A stretch of 64,000 nt of DNA from contig OX638323.1 of NCBI GenBank assembly GCA_951812715.1, positions 2,894,577-2,958,576 on the forward strand. The letters are read 5' to 3'. This DNA comes from an uncultured Pseudohongiella sp. Its GTDB lineage: Bacteria > Pseudomonadota > Gammaproteobacteria > Pseudomonadales > Pseudohongiellaceae. The position numbers and the translations under genes are program-made. A model generated the notes under the pieces. That model was not told where the DNA came from and searched no databases. It worked only from the letters and a program-made list of their open reading frames with translations. Shown here one piece after another: positions 63,495 through 64,000 of the stretch; positions within the stretch are counted from its first letter, which is position 1, and each line of letters begins with the position of its first letter.

Positions 63495-64000
63495 ATGAGC
63501 AGAGCAAAGAATTCCAGGGTTGGGGACGAACTGGCGGCAGCGGAAGAAGCGGTCGCCGAAGCAGTCGGGGACGGCGAAGCGGCGGGTGAAGAAACCGCGG
63601 CCGATTCAGCTTCCGACTGGACCCTGGAAGAGGCGCTGGCCCGTTTGGCCGATGCCGAAGAGGAATGCCGCCGAGCCCAGGACAAACTGCTGCGAGTACA
63701 GGCGGAAATGCAGAATTTGCGCCGCCGCACGGAACAGGACATCCAGAAAGCGCACAAATTCGGCCAGGAAAGGTTTAGCAGCGAGCTGCTGGTGGTGATG
63801 GACAATCTTGAGCGCGCCGTCAACGCGGCGAGCGAGCATGAGGACGAAGTCGTCAAGGCGATTCACGAGGGCGTGAACCTGACCTTGAAAAGCTTCGCCG
63901 ACTGTTTCGCGAAGTTCAATATCGAAGCGGTCGACCCAATGGGAGAGCCATTTGATCCAGCCTTGCATCAGGCGATGACGATGCAGGAAAACACCGAGGT
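63495..64000 (+). CDS. grpE: GrpE nucleotide exchange factor (3' end outside window)
   Basis: GrpE releases ADP from DnaK. The visible 168 residues show an acidic N-terminal tail, a long coiled coil (LEEALARLADAEEECRRAQDK) with AEMQNLRRRTEQDIQKAHKF, then ELLVVMDNLERAV and the head-domain start EPFDPALHQAM. The frame is open at the window end. The gene follows recN divergently, as in many gammaproteobacteria. Confidence 0.95.
   Translation, partial: MSRAKNSRVGDELAAAEEAVAEAVGDGEAAGEETAADSASDWTLEEALARLADAEEECRRAQDKLLRVQAEMQNLRRRTEQDIQKAHKFGQERFSSELLVVMDNLERAVNAASEHEDEVVKAIHEGVNLTLKSFADCFAKFNIEAVDPMGEPFDPALHQAMTMQENTE

Overview
The window reads as chromosomal DNA of a free-living or host-associated marine gammaproteobacterium. 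The evidence is the gene block smpB, ratA, rnfH, bamE, fur, recN, grpE, a gammaproteobacterial-type tmRNA, several large TonB-dependent receptors, and an alginate degradation locus. Eukaryote-like surface proteins (a spondin domain, cadherin-like and Ig-like domains, plant-type leucine-rich repeats) would fit life with an invertebrate host such as a sponge; that is inference only.

Region 1 (1-7220): the tail of a TonB receptor, a PhoB-type regulator, and then a two-gene AAA ATPase/RloB TOPRIM module. This module lies exactly between phoB and a second copy of the last 54 bp of phoB, so it looks like an inserted defence-type island. A small lipoprotein gene and a cobalt-type nitrile hydratase operon (alpha, beta, activator) follow. 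Region 2 (7.2-13.4 kb): a degenerate metallo-beta-lactamase-fold protein, a hairpin-rich repeat element, an NHL propeller protein, vapBC and parDE toxin-antitoxin pairs, a lone CRISPR-like repeat, and an AAA/DUF4143 ATPase whose upstream DNA holds about four 23-bp iterated repeats. Region 3 (13.5-22.1 kb): a Tat-exported PaoABC-like molybdenum hydroxylase operon with two accessory genes, a sulfatase remnant, and protocatechuate 3,4-dioxygenase (pcaHG) with an aromatic-acid transporter and a GST-like protein.

Region 4 (22.1-27.4 kb) is a patchwork: a hipA relic, an orphan MacAB-like adaptor and ATPase without a permease, an IS256 relic, a complete hipBA pair, and the tmRNA gene ssrA on the minus strand (tag read as ANDREYALAA). 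Region 5 (27.6-41.2 kb) carries a spondin/cadherin/beta-helix secreted protein, a dead KDPG aldolase gene (eda), a REP-associated tyrosine transposase with its repeats, and a 2171-residue LRR/metalloprotease protein with a short paralogue of its C-terminal domain. A 564-bp direct repeat, offset 9952 bp, brackets about 9.4 kb of this region; both copies contain the same eda frameshift.

Region 6 (41.2-60.4 kb) is an alginate utilisation system in two parts. A PL6 lyase and two TonB receptors form the first part. A GntR regulator, PL17 exolyase, MFS transporter, DEH-reductase-like SDR and KDG kinase form the second. The steps run from polymer to 2-keto-3-deoxy-6-phosphogluconate; the last enzyme, Eda, is present only as pseudogenes. 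TTGGT-N3-ACCAA-type palindromes upstream of the receptors are candidate GntR sites. The second part, plus a cory-CC-star/ArsA pair, splits the normally compact smpB-ratA-rnfH | bamE-fur-recN-grpE neighbourhood. The window ends inside grpE.
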